This document shows positions 63,615 to 64,000 of a DNA stretch of 64,000 nucleotides, piece after piece (the first letter of the stretch is position 1; each line of letters opens with the position of its first letter). The position numbers and the translations under genes are program-made. The notes under the pieces were generated by a model that worked only from the letters and a program-made list of their open reading frames with translations, had not been told where the DNA came from and did no database searches. Origin of the DNA: Paralvinella palmiformis (lineage: Eukaryota; Annelida; Polychaeta; Terebellida; Alvinellidae); contig JAODUP010000042.1 in assembly GCA_025642065.1 (NCBI GenBank), positions 307,501 to 371,500 of the forward strand, in the 5' to 3' direction.

Positions 63615-63700
63615 CACACCCCCCTCTCTCTCAAACACCCCTCTCTCTCAAACACCCCTCTCTCTCAAACACCCCTCTCTCTCAAACACACCCTCTCTTA
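63615..63700 (+). repeat. 17-bp minisatellite
   Basis: Four to five copies of caaacacccctctctct. It follows a CT run at about 63560-63590. Confidence 0.95.
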
Positions 63701-64000
63701 AAATTAATTAACATCAATTAGCTGAGAAAAAGGGTCCTTATTTACTGTCATATTTAATTTTTGTCTTCTACTGTGCTTGTTTTTCTGTTTTTCTATTCTT
63801 TTCTGTTCCCTTCCCTTTTGTTATAATATGTTCCCCTCTGTTCTATTATATTATGTTCCCATCTATTCTGTTCTAATCGATCGTAATCACCTTTTGTCAC
63901 GGTCCACGCAACAATAAACCGACACCTGTATGACGAATGTGGTCGTGACAGTCACGTGACGGATGCGTCACATCCCAAGTGATCATTCATCAGGCTCCAG

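Larger units (their letters stand above)
56913..64000. other. Lox5 3' flank and gap toward the next Hox gene
   Basis: No coding exon was recognised. Possible polyadenylation words after the stop are ATTAAA at 57314-57319 and AATAAA at 59034-59039 and 59401-59406; none can be chosen with confidence. A POU-type ataaattatgcaaatcg lies at 59402-59418. A 155-codon open frame at 59014-59481 has no recognisable domain and is probably chance. TA arrays lie at 57142-57181, 58711-58738 and 59650-59682. 57190-58680, apart from short runs, holds nothing recognisable. Confidence 0.6.

Overview
The window is a piece of a spiralian (lophotrochozoan) Hox cluster, most likely molluscan. The evidence is two homeobox exons on the + strand. 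One, ending at 6237, encodes an Antennapedia-type homeodomain. The other, at 56566-56912, encodes a Lox5 homeodomain with the Lox5 signature KLTGPNGDL just after it. Lox5 is a lophotrochozoan member of the central Hox class. The species cannot be named from sequence alone. Large introns, long non-coding gaps and abundant simple repeats fit an animal genome, and no prokaryotic or viral gene is visible.

Layout: 1-5986 is the 3' part of the Antp intron. 5987-6237 is the Antp homeobox exon, followed by a possible 3' UTR to about 8.5 kb. At 10574-10658 lies a well-folded microRNA precursor of the miR-10 family, on the Hox strand. From there to 46.8 kb is non-coding DNA rich in TA, CA, GA and poly-G/C tracts. 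This gap holds small repeats, a palindromic MITE-like element, a SINE, several promoter-like CpG/ETS/NRF-1/CCAAT patches and a tight group of CTCF-like sites at 42.86-43.21 kb. The Lox5 promoter region has its own CTCF-like motif and two CACGTG boxes (46.80-47.23 kb). It is followed by Lox5 exon 1 with the YPWM motif (47227-47764), an 8.8 kb intron (47765-56565) and exon 2 (56566-56912). The rest, to 64000, is the gap between Lox5 and the next gene, expected to be Scr/Hox5.

The genes lie head-to-tail on one strand, with the more posterior paralogue (Antp) upstream of the more anterior one (Lox5). This is the order of an intact lophotrochozoan Hox cluster. Both homeobox exons are preceded by a phase-1 intron, the ancestral Hox position between the hexapeptide and the homeodomain. 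No transposase or reverse-transcriptase reading frame was recognised in 64 kb, as expected for a Hox cluster.

The most interesting items are: the miR-10-family hairpin between Antp and Lox5, rather than at the usual Hox4/Hox5 position; 154 of 165 identical nucleotides between the two ancient homeobox paralogues; the CTCF-like cluster upstream of Lox5; and repeated ATGCTAATTA composite motifs.
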